Shown: positions 16,678 to 24,899 of the stretch, in pieces | Numbering within the stretch: position 1 is the first letter of the stretch | Layout: the number at the start of each line of letters is the position of its first letter | From: Lacinutrix mariniflava | GTDB lineage: Bacteria > Bacteroidota > Bacteroidia > Flavobacteriales > Flavobacteriaceae | Reading direction: 5' to 3' | NCBI RefSeq assembly: GCF_001418015.1 | Contig: NZ_LIQG01000026.1 | Location: forward strand, 496,001-560,000 | DNA: 64,000 bases | Notes under the pieces: model-generated | Database searches by the model: none | What the model saw: the letters and a program-made list of their open reading frames with translations, nothing else | What the model was told of the DNA's origin: nothing | Translations under genes and position numbers: made by a program

Positions 16678-17178
16678 TTAAAACAAATACAATAAACGCT
16701 CTTTGCTATCTGGTAACCCAATAATATTATTTATGTAATCGTTTTTATATTCTAAATCACCTTTTTTAATATAACCCTCTCCATTTGGCATACAAGCACT
16801 CCAAGCACCCGATGGTTTACAATTATTTAAATCTGTAATTTTAATAATTGTATGGTCTTCTACAATAATAATGGCATATTTATAATCTTTCGCTTTTATT
16901 AAAGACTCCTTTATATTGTCTTTATTTATTTTAATAACTTCTTTAGCTATACTGTTAGCGTCTTTTTTAAAAGCTTCAATAGGATTTTTAGAAGTCTCTT
17001 TCTCTATACTTCTTACGTCTTCAAGAAAAGGAATAGATGCTGTATTAGTAACAACTTTCTCAATTGGCTTTGGTATAGAGGTTTCAGTTGTAACTGTTTT
17101 TTCTATTGCTACAGGTTTAGTCTCATTTTTACAATTTAAGGCCATAATTATAATTAATAATATCGAAATTTGTTTCAT
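16678..17178 (-). CDS. small lipoprotein of unknown function
   Basis: 166 residues. The signal peptide ends in M-A-L-N-C with the lipidated Cys at 16. A Lys/Glu/Thr/Pro-rich spacer leads to a domain with K-Y-A-I-I-I-V-E-D-H-T-I-I-K-I-T-D, then N-N-C-K-P-S-G-A-W-S-A-C-M-P-N-G-E-G-Y. The two cysteines in the last segment could form a disulfide. The Y-I-K-K-G-x-L-E-Y-K-N-D-Y-I-N-N-I-I-G-L-P-D segment near the end looks family-conserved, but I do not recognise the family. Only 3 bp separate its stop from the bidirectional terminator. Confidence 0.75.
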   Translation of the reverse strand: MKQISILLIIIMALNCKNETKPVAIEKTVTTETSIPKPIEKVVTNTASIPFLEDVRSIEKETSKNPIEAFKKDANSIAKEVIKINKDNIKESLIKAKDYKYAIIIVEDHTIIKITDLNNCKPSGAWSACMPNGEGYIKKGDLEYKNDYINNIIGLPDSKERLLYLF

Positions 17179-17203
17179 CTCTAAGCGTTTTAAATTTTTT
17201 TAT

Positions 17204-17235
17204 AAAAAAAGCTACAACCTAAGGTGTAGCTTTTT
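17204..17235 (-). terminator. terminator of the M1 peptidase gene
   Basis: Stem AAAAAGCTACA (17206-17216) with TGTAGCTTTTT (17225-17235), and T run on the minus strand, 27 nt after the stop codon. Confidence 0.85.
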
Positions 17236-17261
17236 GTGTGATTTTTAATCTAATATTTAGA

Positions 17262-19103
17262 TTACTTTTTATTATTCTCTTTATTTATATCTGCCATTAA
17301 ATTCTTAGCATCAATTTCTACGCTCTTTACAGCCTTTTTAGCTTCAAAAGTATAGGTTGGGTGAGCCCAAGCCCAATCTGCAATTGTAGTTGCTGTTGTA
17401 GGCTTTTCTCCACGCATCATTTGTAATGGAATGTAAAGACTTTCTGTAGAACCATCTGTATAAGTAACTTCAAGGTCAATAGGCATTGGCATTTCGCCAA
17501 TACGCTCTAAAGTAACCATATTACCATTTATACTTTTTACACCATAATCTATAGTGTTAGTAGTCATAGTCCAGTCTGTTAAATACCATTCTAATTCTAA
17601 GCCAGATACTTTTTCGGCAACGCGAATAAAATCGTTTGGTGTTGGGTGTTTAAAAGACCAATCTATAAAATACTGTTTTAAGGTTTTCTTTAAATTGTCT
17701 TCACCAATAACGTAACCTAATTGAGACAAAAACACTTCACCTTTATTATAAGCAGCAATACCGTAAGCCATATTAGTTTCATAACGATCTGCATGCGTAG
17801 ATTGTGGTTTCTCTTTACCAGATTTAGCAAGGTAATCGTAACCTCTATAAGCTCCAGCCGAAGGATTATCGGCATTTTTGTTAGCAATAACATCCATTGC
17901 TTGGTCACTAATATAACTAGTAAAACCTTCATCCATCCACTCGTGTTTCGCTTCGTTTGTTGCTAATAAGAACTGAAACCATGTATGTGCTAATTCATGC
18001 GCTGTAACACCCATTAAACTACCAAATTTACGCTTACCAGTAATTAAAGTAGACATGGCATATTCCATTCCACCATCTCCACCTTGAATAACAGAGTATT
18101 GCTCGTAAGGATATTTACCTATATTCTCACTAAAATATTGCATCATTTCAACTGTTTTAGGCTGAAGTTTCTTCCAACCTTCTAAGTTTTCTGCAGGCAA
18201 ATCTTTTTTATAATAGAAATTAAGCATTGGACCATTAGGGACTTGCATAGTGTCGTGAATATAATCTGGATCTGCAGCCCAAGTAAAATCGTGAACGTTT
18301 GGTGCTTTAAAATGAAGCGTTTTCTTGTTACCGTTTACAACTGGATTTGGTTGAAGATATCCTGTTCCACCAACAACGTAGTCTTTATCGATAGTTAGTT
18401 TTAAATCAAAATCTCCCCAAACACCATGAAATTCTCTTCCAATGTATGGGTAAGCATGCCATCCTTCAAAATCGTATTCAGATAGTTTTGGATACCACTG
18501 TGTCATCGATAACGCAACACCTTCTGCATTATTTCTACCCGAACGTCTTATTTGTACAGGAACTTGAGCATCGAAAACCATATCGAAAGTAACACTTTCT
18601 CCTGGTTGAATTGCTTTGTTTAAAGTTACTTCTAAAACAGTTCCAGCAGTTGTATGTTTTACAATACCTCCATTTTGCTTAAGAGATGTTACATTAATAT
18701 AACCTATTTCATTAGGTTTTAATGTGCTAATTCTACTTTGTTTTTTACCATTAACTTCTGTTACCATTCTACCATCTGGATCGGCAATAGATTGTAATCT
18801 TGCATCCATTTGACTTCCTGGTTGGAACGCGTTAAAAAATAAATGATAGAATACTTTATTTAATACATCTGGCGAATTATTAGTATAAACTAACGTTTGT
18901 TTTCCTTGATATTGGTAGTTATTAACATCCATATCAATCTCCATTTTATAATCTACATGTTGTTGCCAATAAGTAGATTTTGAAGCTGATGAGTTAGTAG
19001 TTGTGTTACTTTGTGTCGTAGAAGTTGCAGATACACTTTTAGATGAACCACAACCCATAAAAAGCAATGAAGCTGAAAGGCTAAAAAGAAGAACTTTTTT
19101 CAT
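17262..19103 (-). CDS. M1-family metallopeptidase lipoprotein
   Basis: 613 residues. The signal peptide ends in L-F-M-G-C with lipidated Cys18, and a Ser/Thr-rich spacer follows. The N-terminal beta-saddle domain occupies about 50-285. The gluzincin catalytic domain has G-G-M-E-Y at about 344-348 in the place of the G-x-M-E-N exopeptidase motif, H-E-L-A-H at 369-373 and the third zinc ligand Glu392 in W-M-D-E-G-F. A shortened C-terminal region follows (no large HEAT-type domain), as in Bacteroidota relatives. Predicted to be a zinc aminopeptidase held in the envelope, releasing N-terminal residues from peptides. Next gene upstream is an S8 protease; each has its own terminator. Confidence 0.93.
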   Translation of the reverse strand: MKKVLLFSLSASLLFMGCGSSKSVSATSTTQSNTTTNSSASKSTYWQQHVDYKMEIDMDVNNYQYQGKQTLVYTNNSPDVLNKVFYHLFFNAFQPGSQMDARLQSIADPDGRMVTEVNGKKQSRISTLKPNEIGYINVTSLKQNGGIVKHTTAGTVLEVTLNKAIQPGESVTFDMVFDAQVPVQIRRSGRNNAEGVALSMTQWYPKLSEYDFEGWHAYPYIGREFHGVWGDFDLKLTIDKDYVVGGTGYLQPNPVVNGNKKTLHFKAPNVHDFTWAADPDYIHDTMQVPNGPMLNFYYKKDLPAENLEGWKKLQPKTVEMMQYFSENIGKYPYEQYSVIQGGDGGMEYAMSTLITGKRKFGSLMGVTAHELAHTWFQFLLATNEAKHEWMDEGFTSYISDQAMDVIANKNADNPSAGAYRGYDYLAKSGKEKPQSTHADRYETNMAYGIAAYNKGEVFLSQLGYVIGEDNLKKTLKQYFIDWSFKHPTPNDFIRVAEKVSGLELEWYLTDWTMTTNTIDYGVKSINGNMVTLERIGEMPMPIDLEVTYTDGSTESLYIPLQMMRGEKPTTATTIADWAWAHPTYTFEAKKAVKSVEIDAKNLMADINKENNKK

Positions 19104-19121
19104 TTTAATATTTTTTAAATA

Positions 19122-19158
19122 AAAAAGCCTCAGTAATTAATAACTACTGAGGCTTTTT
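19122..19158 (-). terminator. terminator of the S8 protease gene
   Basis: 14-bp perfect stem AAAAAGCCTCAGTA/TACTGAGGCTTTTT with a nine-base loop, just past the stop codon. It also lies immediately upstream of the M1 gene start. Confidence 0.9.
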
Positions 19159-19170
19159 AAGATTATTATT

Positions 19171-20784
19171 TTACTTGGCTACTTGTGAAGCCATAATTAA
19201 TGCATTGTAAGCATTAACCATTTTACCAGATTTAGTTAAAGTACTAAAATCTCTTACATCATCTCCATTACCACCAACAGTAACTTTAGCATTTATAGCT
19301 AAACCAGAGTCCATAATAACTTGCTTAACCTGTGCAGCAGTTAACTTTGGGTACTGAGACCAAACTAATGCAGCTACACCGGCAACAGCAGGAGACGCCA
19401 TAGAAGTTCCTCCCATAGTTTTGTATTCGTTTTCTGGTGTTGTAGAATATATTGCTGCTCCTGGAGCAAAAACATCTACGTTTTGTTTTCCGTAATTAGA
19501 AAAACCAGCAACCATTGCAGTTCCATATTTAGGAGCTAATGCACCAACACGAATGTAAGTATTACTAATTTCTACATAATTTACATTATCATCTGGGAAG
19601 TTAGGTTCTGTATCTACATCTTCACTAGAGTTTCCTGCAGCGTGTACAAAAATTACATTGTTATCACTTGCGTATTTTATAGCATCTCTAACCCAATCAG
19701 CATGAGGAGAAAAACTTTTACCAAAACTTCCATTTATTACTTGTGCACCATTATCTACTGCATAACGTATTGCTTTAGCAATATCTTTATCATACTCATC
19801 TCCATTTGGTACTGTACGAAGACTCATAATTTCTACATTATTCGCAACTCCATTTGCTCCTAAACCATTGTTACGTTCTGCACCAATAATTCCAGCAACA
19901 TGTGATCCATGGCTTTCAGATTTTTTTACAGGCATAACGTTTCCATTTCCATAACCTGGCTTGTCGTTAAAATCGTCTGGATTATCTCCTGTTGTTCTTC
20001 CCTTAAAATCTTTATTTAAGTTAAAAGCAACTTGATCACCATAATAGTCTACACCACCTTTAACTTGCTCTATAACTTCTGGTAAAGATTTAGCACCTCT
20101 TCCATACATATCAGTAGCAGTTTCTGCGGCGGCTTTTAATGTTGCATCTTCGGTTGTAATAGCTGCTACTTCTTTAGAGGTATAATCTTCTTTTTTAAAG
20201 TGAGCTGCTAATGCTTTATGTGCACCTTCAACAGAGTTGTAAATACCTTCGTATTGTTGCTTTCCAGCTAAAGCTGCATTATATTCTGTATCATATTTAG
20301 CTTTTGCTTCAGCATATCTGGGTGCACTTGTGTCTCCACTTGCTACTAAACGAATGTATTCTAACTGTTCATCATAGCCATCACCAAGAAAATTCCAACC
20401 GTGGATATCATCTACATAACCGTTTTTATCATCGTCTATCCCATTACCAGCAATTTCTTTTTTGTTAGTCCAGATTACACCATCTAAATCTTCATGATTA
20501 AAATCAATACCAGTATCTATAACTGCTACAATAACCTTTTTTCCTTTTTTTCCTTTTATTATTTCAGCGTAAGCTTTATCAACACTCATACCAGGAATAG
20601 TGTCTTTTGCAAGGTCTAAGTGTCCCCAATTATGTGCTTCAGATTCTGTTAAAGCAGCTTCTTTAAGTGGTGAAGTGTCGATGTTTTCAACAGGTGTTGT
20701 TAAAATTGGTGAACCACCACCACAGCTAGATAATATTGCAGCTGAAAATACAGAAAACAAAAGTGTTTTATTAATTAATTTCAT
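19171..20784 (-). CDS. subtilisin-like (S8) lipoprotein protease with large insertion
   Basis: 537 residues. Lipoprotein signal with lipidated Cys21 (S-S-C-G-G-G). The catalytic triad is complete: Asp90 in A-V-I-D-T-G-I-D, His292 in S-H-G-S-H-V-A-G, and Ser461 in G-G-T-S-M-A-S-P-A-V-A-G. The oxyanion Asn lies in H-A-A-G-N-S-S. The Asp-His distance is about 200 residues compared with roughly 30-60 in typical subtilisins. The extra stretch is a helical insertion rich in Ala, Lys and Glu (about 145-265), probably a lid or internal chaperone. Extracytoplasmic. Transcribed alone, ending with its own hairpin. Confidence 0.95.
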   Translation of the reverse strand: MKLINKTLLFSVFSAAILSSCGGGSPILTTPVENIDTSPLKEAALTESEAHNWGHLDLAKDTIPGMSVDKAYAEIIKGKKGKKVIVAVIDTGIDFNHEDLDGVIWTNKKEIAGNGIDDDKNGYVDDIHGWNFLGDGYDEQLEYIRLVASGDTSAPRYAEAKAKYDTEYNAALAGKQQYEGIYNSVEGAHKALAAHFKKEDYTSKEVAAITTEDATLKAAAETATDMYGRGAKSLPEVIEQVKGGVDYYGDQVAFNLNKDFKGRTTGDNPDDFNDKPGYGNGNVMPVKKSESHGSHVAGIIGAERNNGLGANGVANNVEIMSLRTVPNGDEYDKDIAKAIRYAVDNGAQVINGSFGKSFSPHADWVRDAIKYASDNNVIFVHAAGNSSEDVDTEPNFPDDNVNYVEISNTYIRVGALAPKYGTAMVAGFSNYGKQNVDVFAPGAAIYSTTPENEYKTMGGTSMASPAVAGVAALVWSQYPKLTAAQVKQVIMDSGLAINAKVTVGGNGDDVRDFSTLTKSGKMVNAYNALIMASQVAK

Positions 20785-20808
20785 GTTATAAAATGTTTAG
20801 TTGTTAAT

Positions 20809-21681
20809 TTAAAGATTAAAAATGTCGTTGCTTGAAAAAGAGTCTTTTAAGCGCACACCTTTTTCGGTATGTTGCACAGTAATTATTTCGTTATGCGCAT
20901 CGTGTTCCAAAAATAAGTAATAATTATGAGTTGCTGCGAGATTCAAGAATTTTTCCTTCTCGTCTAGGGTTAATAGTGGCCTTGTGTCGTAGCCCATTAC
21001 AAAAGGTAAAGGCAAGTGACCAACTGTTGGTAATAAGTCTGCCATAAAACAAATGGTTTTACCCTTATAATTGATCATTGGTATCATTTGTTTTTCGGTA
21101 TGGCCATTAGCAAAAAAGATATCGAAGCCTAAAGCAGAATTTTTTAGAATGTCTTCTGAAGGACTCTGTGGAAGCTTAGTAAACTTTAAGTGTCCACTAT
21201 CTTCCATTGGCATAATATTTTCTTTTAAAAATGAAGCAACCTCACGACGGTTAGGCTTTGTTGCCCAATCCCAATGTTTTTGATTACTCCAAAAATGAGC
21301 ATTCTTAAAAGCAGGTTCTAAAAGTGTTCTGTCCTTGTTATATTGTATAGATCCACCACAATGATCGAAGTGGAGATGCGTCATGAAAACGTCGGTAATA
21401 TCATCGCGATGAAAACCATATTTAGCAAGAGATTTATCTATACTATCGTCTCCCCAAAGATGATAATAGCCATAGAATTTCTCGCTTTGCTTGTTTCCCA
21501 TTCCTGTATCTATTAAAATAAGACGATTTCCATCTTCAATTAATAAACAGCGTGCAGCAATATCAATCATGTTATTACTATCTGCAGGATTGGTTCTTGT
21601 CCATAGTGATTTTGGCACAACACCAAACATAGCACCACCATCGAGCTTAAAATTCCCTGCATTTATTGGATATAAATTCAT
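20809..21681 (-). CDS. MBL-fold metallo-hydrolase
   Basis: 290-residue cytoplasmic metallo-beta-lactamase-fold enzyme. Metal motif T-H-L-H-F-D-H-C-G-G is intact (H-x-H-x-D-H), with later ligands in F-A-N-G-H-T-E, F-M-A-D-L-L-P-T and L-E-H-D-A-H-N. The start N-A-G-N-F-K-L-D-G-G-A-M-F-G-V-V-P-K resembles the MBL branch that includes lactonase-like enzymes, but this resemblance does not identify a substrate. It lies between the S8 protease and SulP genes, 24 bp upstream of the former. Confidence 0.88.
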   Translation of the reverse strand: MNLYPINAGNFKLDGGAMFGVVPKSLWTRTNPADSNNMIDIAARCLLIEDGNRLILIDTGMGNKQSEKFYGYYHLWGDDSIDKSLAKYGFHRDDITDVFMTHLHFDHCGGSIQYNKDRTLLEPAFKNAHFWSNQKHWDWATKPNRREVASFLKENIMPMEDSGHLKFTKLPQSPSEDILKNSALGFDIFFANGHTEKQMIPMINYKGKTICFMADLLPTVGHLPLPFVMGYDTRPLLTLDEKEKFLNLAATHNYYLFLEHDAHNEIITVQHTEKGVRLKDSFSSNDIFNL

Positions 21682-21732
21682 AACTGCAAATTATGAAAAA
21701 CTAAGGGATTGAGAGTAGACGTTAAGTTTTTA

Positions 21733-23919
21733 TTAAGAAACTACTTGTTGTAAACGTTTACCAAAATCGTATAGTGCCTTGATTTCTTTTATACTAGCTA
21801 ATCTTTCGCGACCAAAAATAAGTAAATCGTGACCATTAGATTCTACGTGATAGTAAGGGTTACTCTCGAAAAAATGGGTAATTTCATCTGTAAAAAAAGC
21901 TTGGATAGCCTTGGTGTCTTCACCAAGTAAATAAAACCTTTTAGAAAAATCGGTATGGTTTGCAATAGGAATATCTTTAAAACCAGCAAATGCATATACC
22001 TTTTCTAGGAAACCCTCGCGGTCTAACGTAAATTCGGGAATACTTTTGTCTAATTTTATATGTAGCATTGTTGATCTAACGACTTCTTTAGCAATAAATT
22101 CACCTTCAGAAAACTCGATATCGAAAGTGTTTATTGCTTCATTTTTATTAGATAATTGATTATAAATGTAGTTTATACTCTTTACTCTAAAGAATAAGAA
22201 ACTATCTAAGAAATGTGTCTCTCTTTCCTTTTTAGATACGTAGCTTAATTGGTAGTCTTTTGCTAACTCTTCTATGGTTGTTTGGCGACGCGTTAAACTC
22301 TTTTTAATAACATTTGGTACGGGTAATAGACGACGTAAAGCAAATGGGTGTTTAGAATCTGTATCGTGTAAATCAAGACCAAGCACCTCAAAATGGCCAC
22401 CTCTTTTTGTAAATAATTCTTGATAATTGTTGAGGTTTTCCATAACAGTATGATCCACAAATTTACAAAGTGAAAAATCTACGATTACATCTTCGGTTTC
22501 TGGAACTGCATCTAATTTTGCTTTTAGTTTATAAAAATTTAGGAAACTGCAAAAGTGTTTTACACTTACATAATAATTACGGTCTTCCTGAAACATTAAA
22601 ACATTAGGTTTTAAAAGGTTTCTTCCAAAAAGACTAAAACTTTTATTAATTATAAGGTGTAAAATAAAGGTGACTACAACTCCAGAAGCAATACCAGAAA
22701 TTAAACCTATTTTTAAGGTTACAAGTAATGTAACAAAGAAAATTATTAACTGTTCTCGACCAATTTTAAAAATTTTTCTAATATTTTCTGGTGATGCTAG
22801 TTTATAACCTGTATAAACCAAAATAGCCATTAATGCAGGTAGTGGAATACGTTGTAATTGCGAACTAAATAGCACTATAAAAACAACTAAAAAAGTAGCA
22901 TGAAAAAAGTTTGAAGACCTGTTACTTCCACCATTATTAACGTTTACAGAACTTCTAGCAATTACAGTGACTACGTTTAGTCCTCCAAGAAAACCACTTC
23001 CAATGGTCGCTAAACCTAGTGCTTTTAAATCTCGATTTACATTACTTCTTCGTTTTTCTGGATCGAGTTTATCTACAGCTTTTATACTTAATAGGGATTC
23101 TATACTAGCAATTAAGGTTAACGCCAAAACGCTTGTCCAAAATGGTAAAGAGTCAATTTTACTAAAGTCTATGGTTGGAATTTGTTCAATAATTTCTGAG
23201 AATTCAGGAATACCAGAAATCATATATTCAAGCGCAATTGGGTTGTTTTGGTGAGCAACTAATTCGAAATAATAACTAAATGCAATTGATAAAATAACAA
23301 TCCACATTGGAGCAGGAATAAGCTGTAAATATTTATTTCTAATTTTAGAATAGAAAATCATGATTACAAAGCTTATTACTCCAGCTGCCGCTGCGTAAAG
23401 AAGGCCTGTATTATTATAATGTATGGCGTCGTTTATGGTAAAAGGAATTTCTAATAAATAATCAATAGTGTCTTCTCGTTTAATACGGTGCGCTAGCATA
23501 ATATGAAACTGTTTTCCTAAAATAATAAGTCCAATTGCTGCTAACATTCCTTGTATTGCCGAAGAAGGGAAGAAGTCTGCTAATTTTCCTAAGCGTAAAA
23601 AGCCAAGAATTAAAAGTAAAGCACCAGAACAAATTATGGCTGCATACGCGCTTTCTATTCCTAAAGTAGAAATTGCGACTAAAAGCACTCCAACAAGACC
23701 GTTACCTGGTCCTGAAATAGTAACATTACTACCGCCTAAAATAGAGACTAAAACACCTCCAACAACAGCAGCAATAACACCAGATATTGGAGGTGCCTCA
23801 CTAGCCATTGCAAGTCCTAAACCTAAAGGTAATGCAATGAGGCTTACTACAAAACCAGAAAAAATATTTTTTGGTAATGCTTGAAAAAACGTTTTTATGT
23901 TATTCTTTTTTTGGCTCAT
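21733..23919 (-). CDS. SulP-family inorganic anion transporter
   Basis: 728-residue inner-membrane protein. N-terminal transmembrane core (about 1-430) with the SulP motifs A-L-P-L-G-L-G-L-A-M-A-S-E-A-P-P, S-G-P-G-N-G-L, and a later E-S-L-L-S-I-K-A-V-D-K-L-D segment. A STAS-like cytoplasmic domain at about 450-560 has V-I-V-D-F-S-L-C-K-F-V-D-H-T-V. A further soluble domain of about 160 residues lies at the C-terminus. SulP proteins carry sulfate, bicarbonate or other anions; bacterial members of this form often take up bicarbonate. Its start overlaps the stop of the UspA gene by four bases (ATGA), so both are translated from one message. Confidence 0.9.
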   Translation of the reverse strand: MSQKKNNIKTFFQALPKNIFSGFVVSLIALPLGLGLAMASEAPPISGVIAAVVGGVLVSILGGSNVTISGPGNGLVGVLLVAISTLGIESAYAAIICSGALLLILGFLRLGKLADFFPSSAIQGMLAAIGLIILGKQFHIMLAHRIKREDTIDYLLEIPFTINDAIHYNNTGLLYAAAAGVISFVIMIFYSKIRNKYLQLIPAPMWIVILSIAFSYYFELVAHQNNPIALEYMISGIPEFSEIIEQIPTIDFSKIDSLPFWTSVLALTLIASIESLLSIKAVDKLDPEKRRSNVNRDLKALGLATIGSGFLGGLNVVTVIARSSVNVNNGGSNRSSNFFHATFLVVFIVLFSSQLQRIPLPALMAILVYTGYKLASPENIRKIFKIGREQLIIFFVTLLVTLKIGLISGIASGVVVTFILHLIINKSFSLFGRNLLKPNVLMFQEDRNYYVSVKHFCSFLNFYKLKAKLDAVPETEDVIVDFSLCKFVDHTVMENLNNYQELFTKRGGHFEVLGLDLHDTDSKHPFALRRLLPVPNVIKKSLTRRQTTIEELAKDYQLSYVSKKERETHFLDSFLFFRVKSINYIYNQLSNKNEAINTFDIEFSEGEFIAKEVVRSTMLHIKLDKSIPEFTLDREGFLEKVYAFAGFKDIPIANHTDFSKRFYLLGEDTKAIQAFFTDEITHFFESNPYYHVESNGHDLLIFGRERLASIKEIKALYDFGKRLQQVVS

Positions 23920-24821
23920 TGAATAATTAAAACATCGGTTGGTAATTCGGTTAAAATATGTTCAATATCGTGTGGGAACAAACGATCCCAAAAAGTCATT
24001 TTTGTAGGCGCATTCATAATTAATAAATCGGCTCTTGCAATTTGAGCATAATGACCAATCGAGTAGCCTTGTGTACCAAAAATTGGTTGAGATTTTATAA
24101 CAATATCTTTTGTAAATTCTTCAGGTATATCTTCAATAATATGATTAATTCTTGAGCGTTCGCGGTTTCTAAGTCTTTCTTTTAGAATTGTTGTTTTTCT
24201 AAGCGATTTATCGTCATTTAACTTAACTGCAATTTCGTTTTGTTTTATTTCTTCAACAATTGTTAATTTTTCGGCCTTTAATTTAGAGCCAACATAAAAA
24301 GCTGTAGCTATTGTTTGTTCGGTTTTTGGATCTATTAAACCATTTACAACAATATGTTGGCAAGGTAAACGCTCAATAGATGGGTTTATTAACAATAAAA
24401 GAGAACACTTGGCTTTTCTAGTAATTTGGCGGGCAATAGAACCTACGTAATAAGTAAATATTTTTTCTCTTTTTGCAGCACCAATTACTAATAAATCTAC
24501 TTTTTTCTCTTCGGAAGCACCCAAAATAACTTCAACAGGATCTCCTGGTTTAAAAATTACTTCGTAATCTAAATTGTCTTTTTTAAAGGTATTTAGAATA
24601 TTTTTTAAACTTTCTAGCTTGTCTTCAGACGCATTACCAACGTGAATTAAAACCAATTTACTTTCAAAAAACAGCGCCAAACGTGCAGCCTCATAAAGGT
24701 TTGCTTTTAAATTTGGAGAGAAGGCAATACCTAAGCCTATGGTTTTGAATGGTTTTTGAATCACGGTTAAATAGTTTCGAAAAAAGTGAAGATAGTTTTT
24801 TTCATAATACCTGACAAACAT
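23916..24821 (-). CDS. tandem universal stress (UspA) domain protein
   Basis: 301 residues made of two USP halves (about 25-145 and 150-301). Half 1 has A-A-R-L-A-L-F-F-E-S-K-L-V-L-I-H-V, V-D-L-L-V-I-G-A-A-K-R-E, and G-S-I-A-R-Q-I-T-R-K-A-K-C-S-L-L-L-L. This last resembles the nucleotide-binding G-S-x(n)-S-V-P-V-L-V pattern, partly degenerate. Half 2 ends in L-P-T-D-V-L-I-I-Q. An internal GTG at 24764 would remove 19 residues outside the fold and may be the real start. Coupled to the SulP gene, it may regulate that transporter. Divergent from the antiporter gene with a 78-bp gap. Confidence 0.85.
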   Translation of the reverse strand: MFVRYYEKNYLHFFRNYLTVIQKPFKTIGLGIAFSPNLKANLYEAARLALFFESKLVLIHVGNASEDKLESLKNILNTFKKDNLDYEVIFKPGDPVEVILGASEEKKVDLLVIGAAKREKIFTYYVGSIARQITRKAKCSLLLLINPSIERLPCQHIVVNGLIDPKTEQTIATAFYVGSKLKAEKLTIVEEIKQNEIAVKLNDDKSLRKTTILKERLRNRERSRINHIIEDIPEEFTKDIVIKSQPIFGTQGYSIGHYAQIARADLLIMNAPTKMTFWDRLFPHDIEHILTELPTDVLIIQ

Positions 24822-24899
24822 TGAAGTATTGTTGATAGAGTTAAAGAAATGATTTAAATATTTATAACTTTAGCCTTTTAAATATATAAGCGATATTAT

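Noticed and set aside
17717-17966. Small reading frames inside the M1 peptidase gene and many similar ones across the window
   Set aside because: They overlap well-supported genes in other frames, have no start or motif support and have Leu/Ile/Phe-rich composition typical of shadow frames.
20809-21681. Quorum-quenching lactonase
   Set aside because: The H-x-H-x-D-H motif is common to all MBL-fold hydrolases, and nothing in the sequence or neighbours indicates acyl-homoserine lactone.
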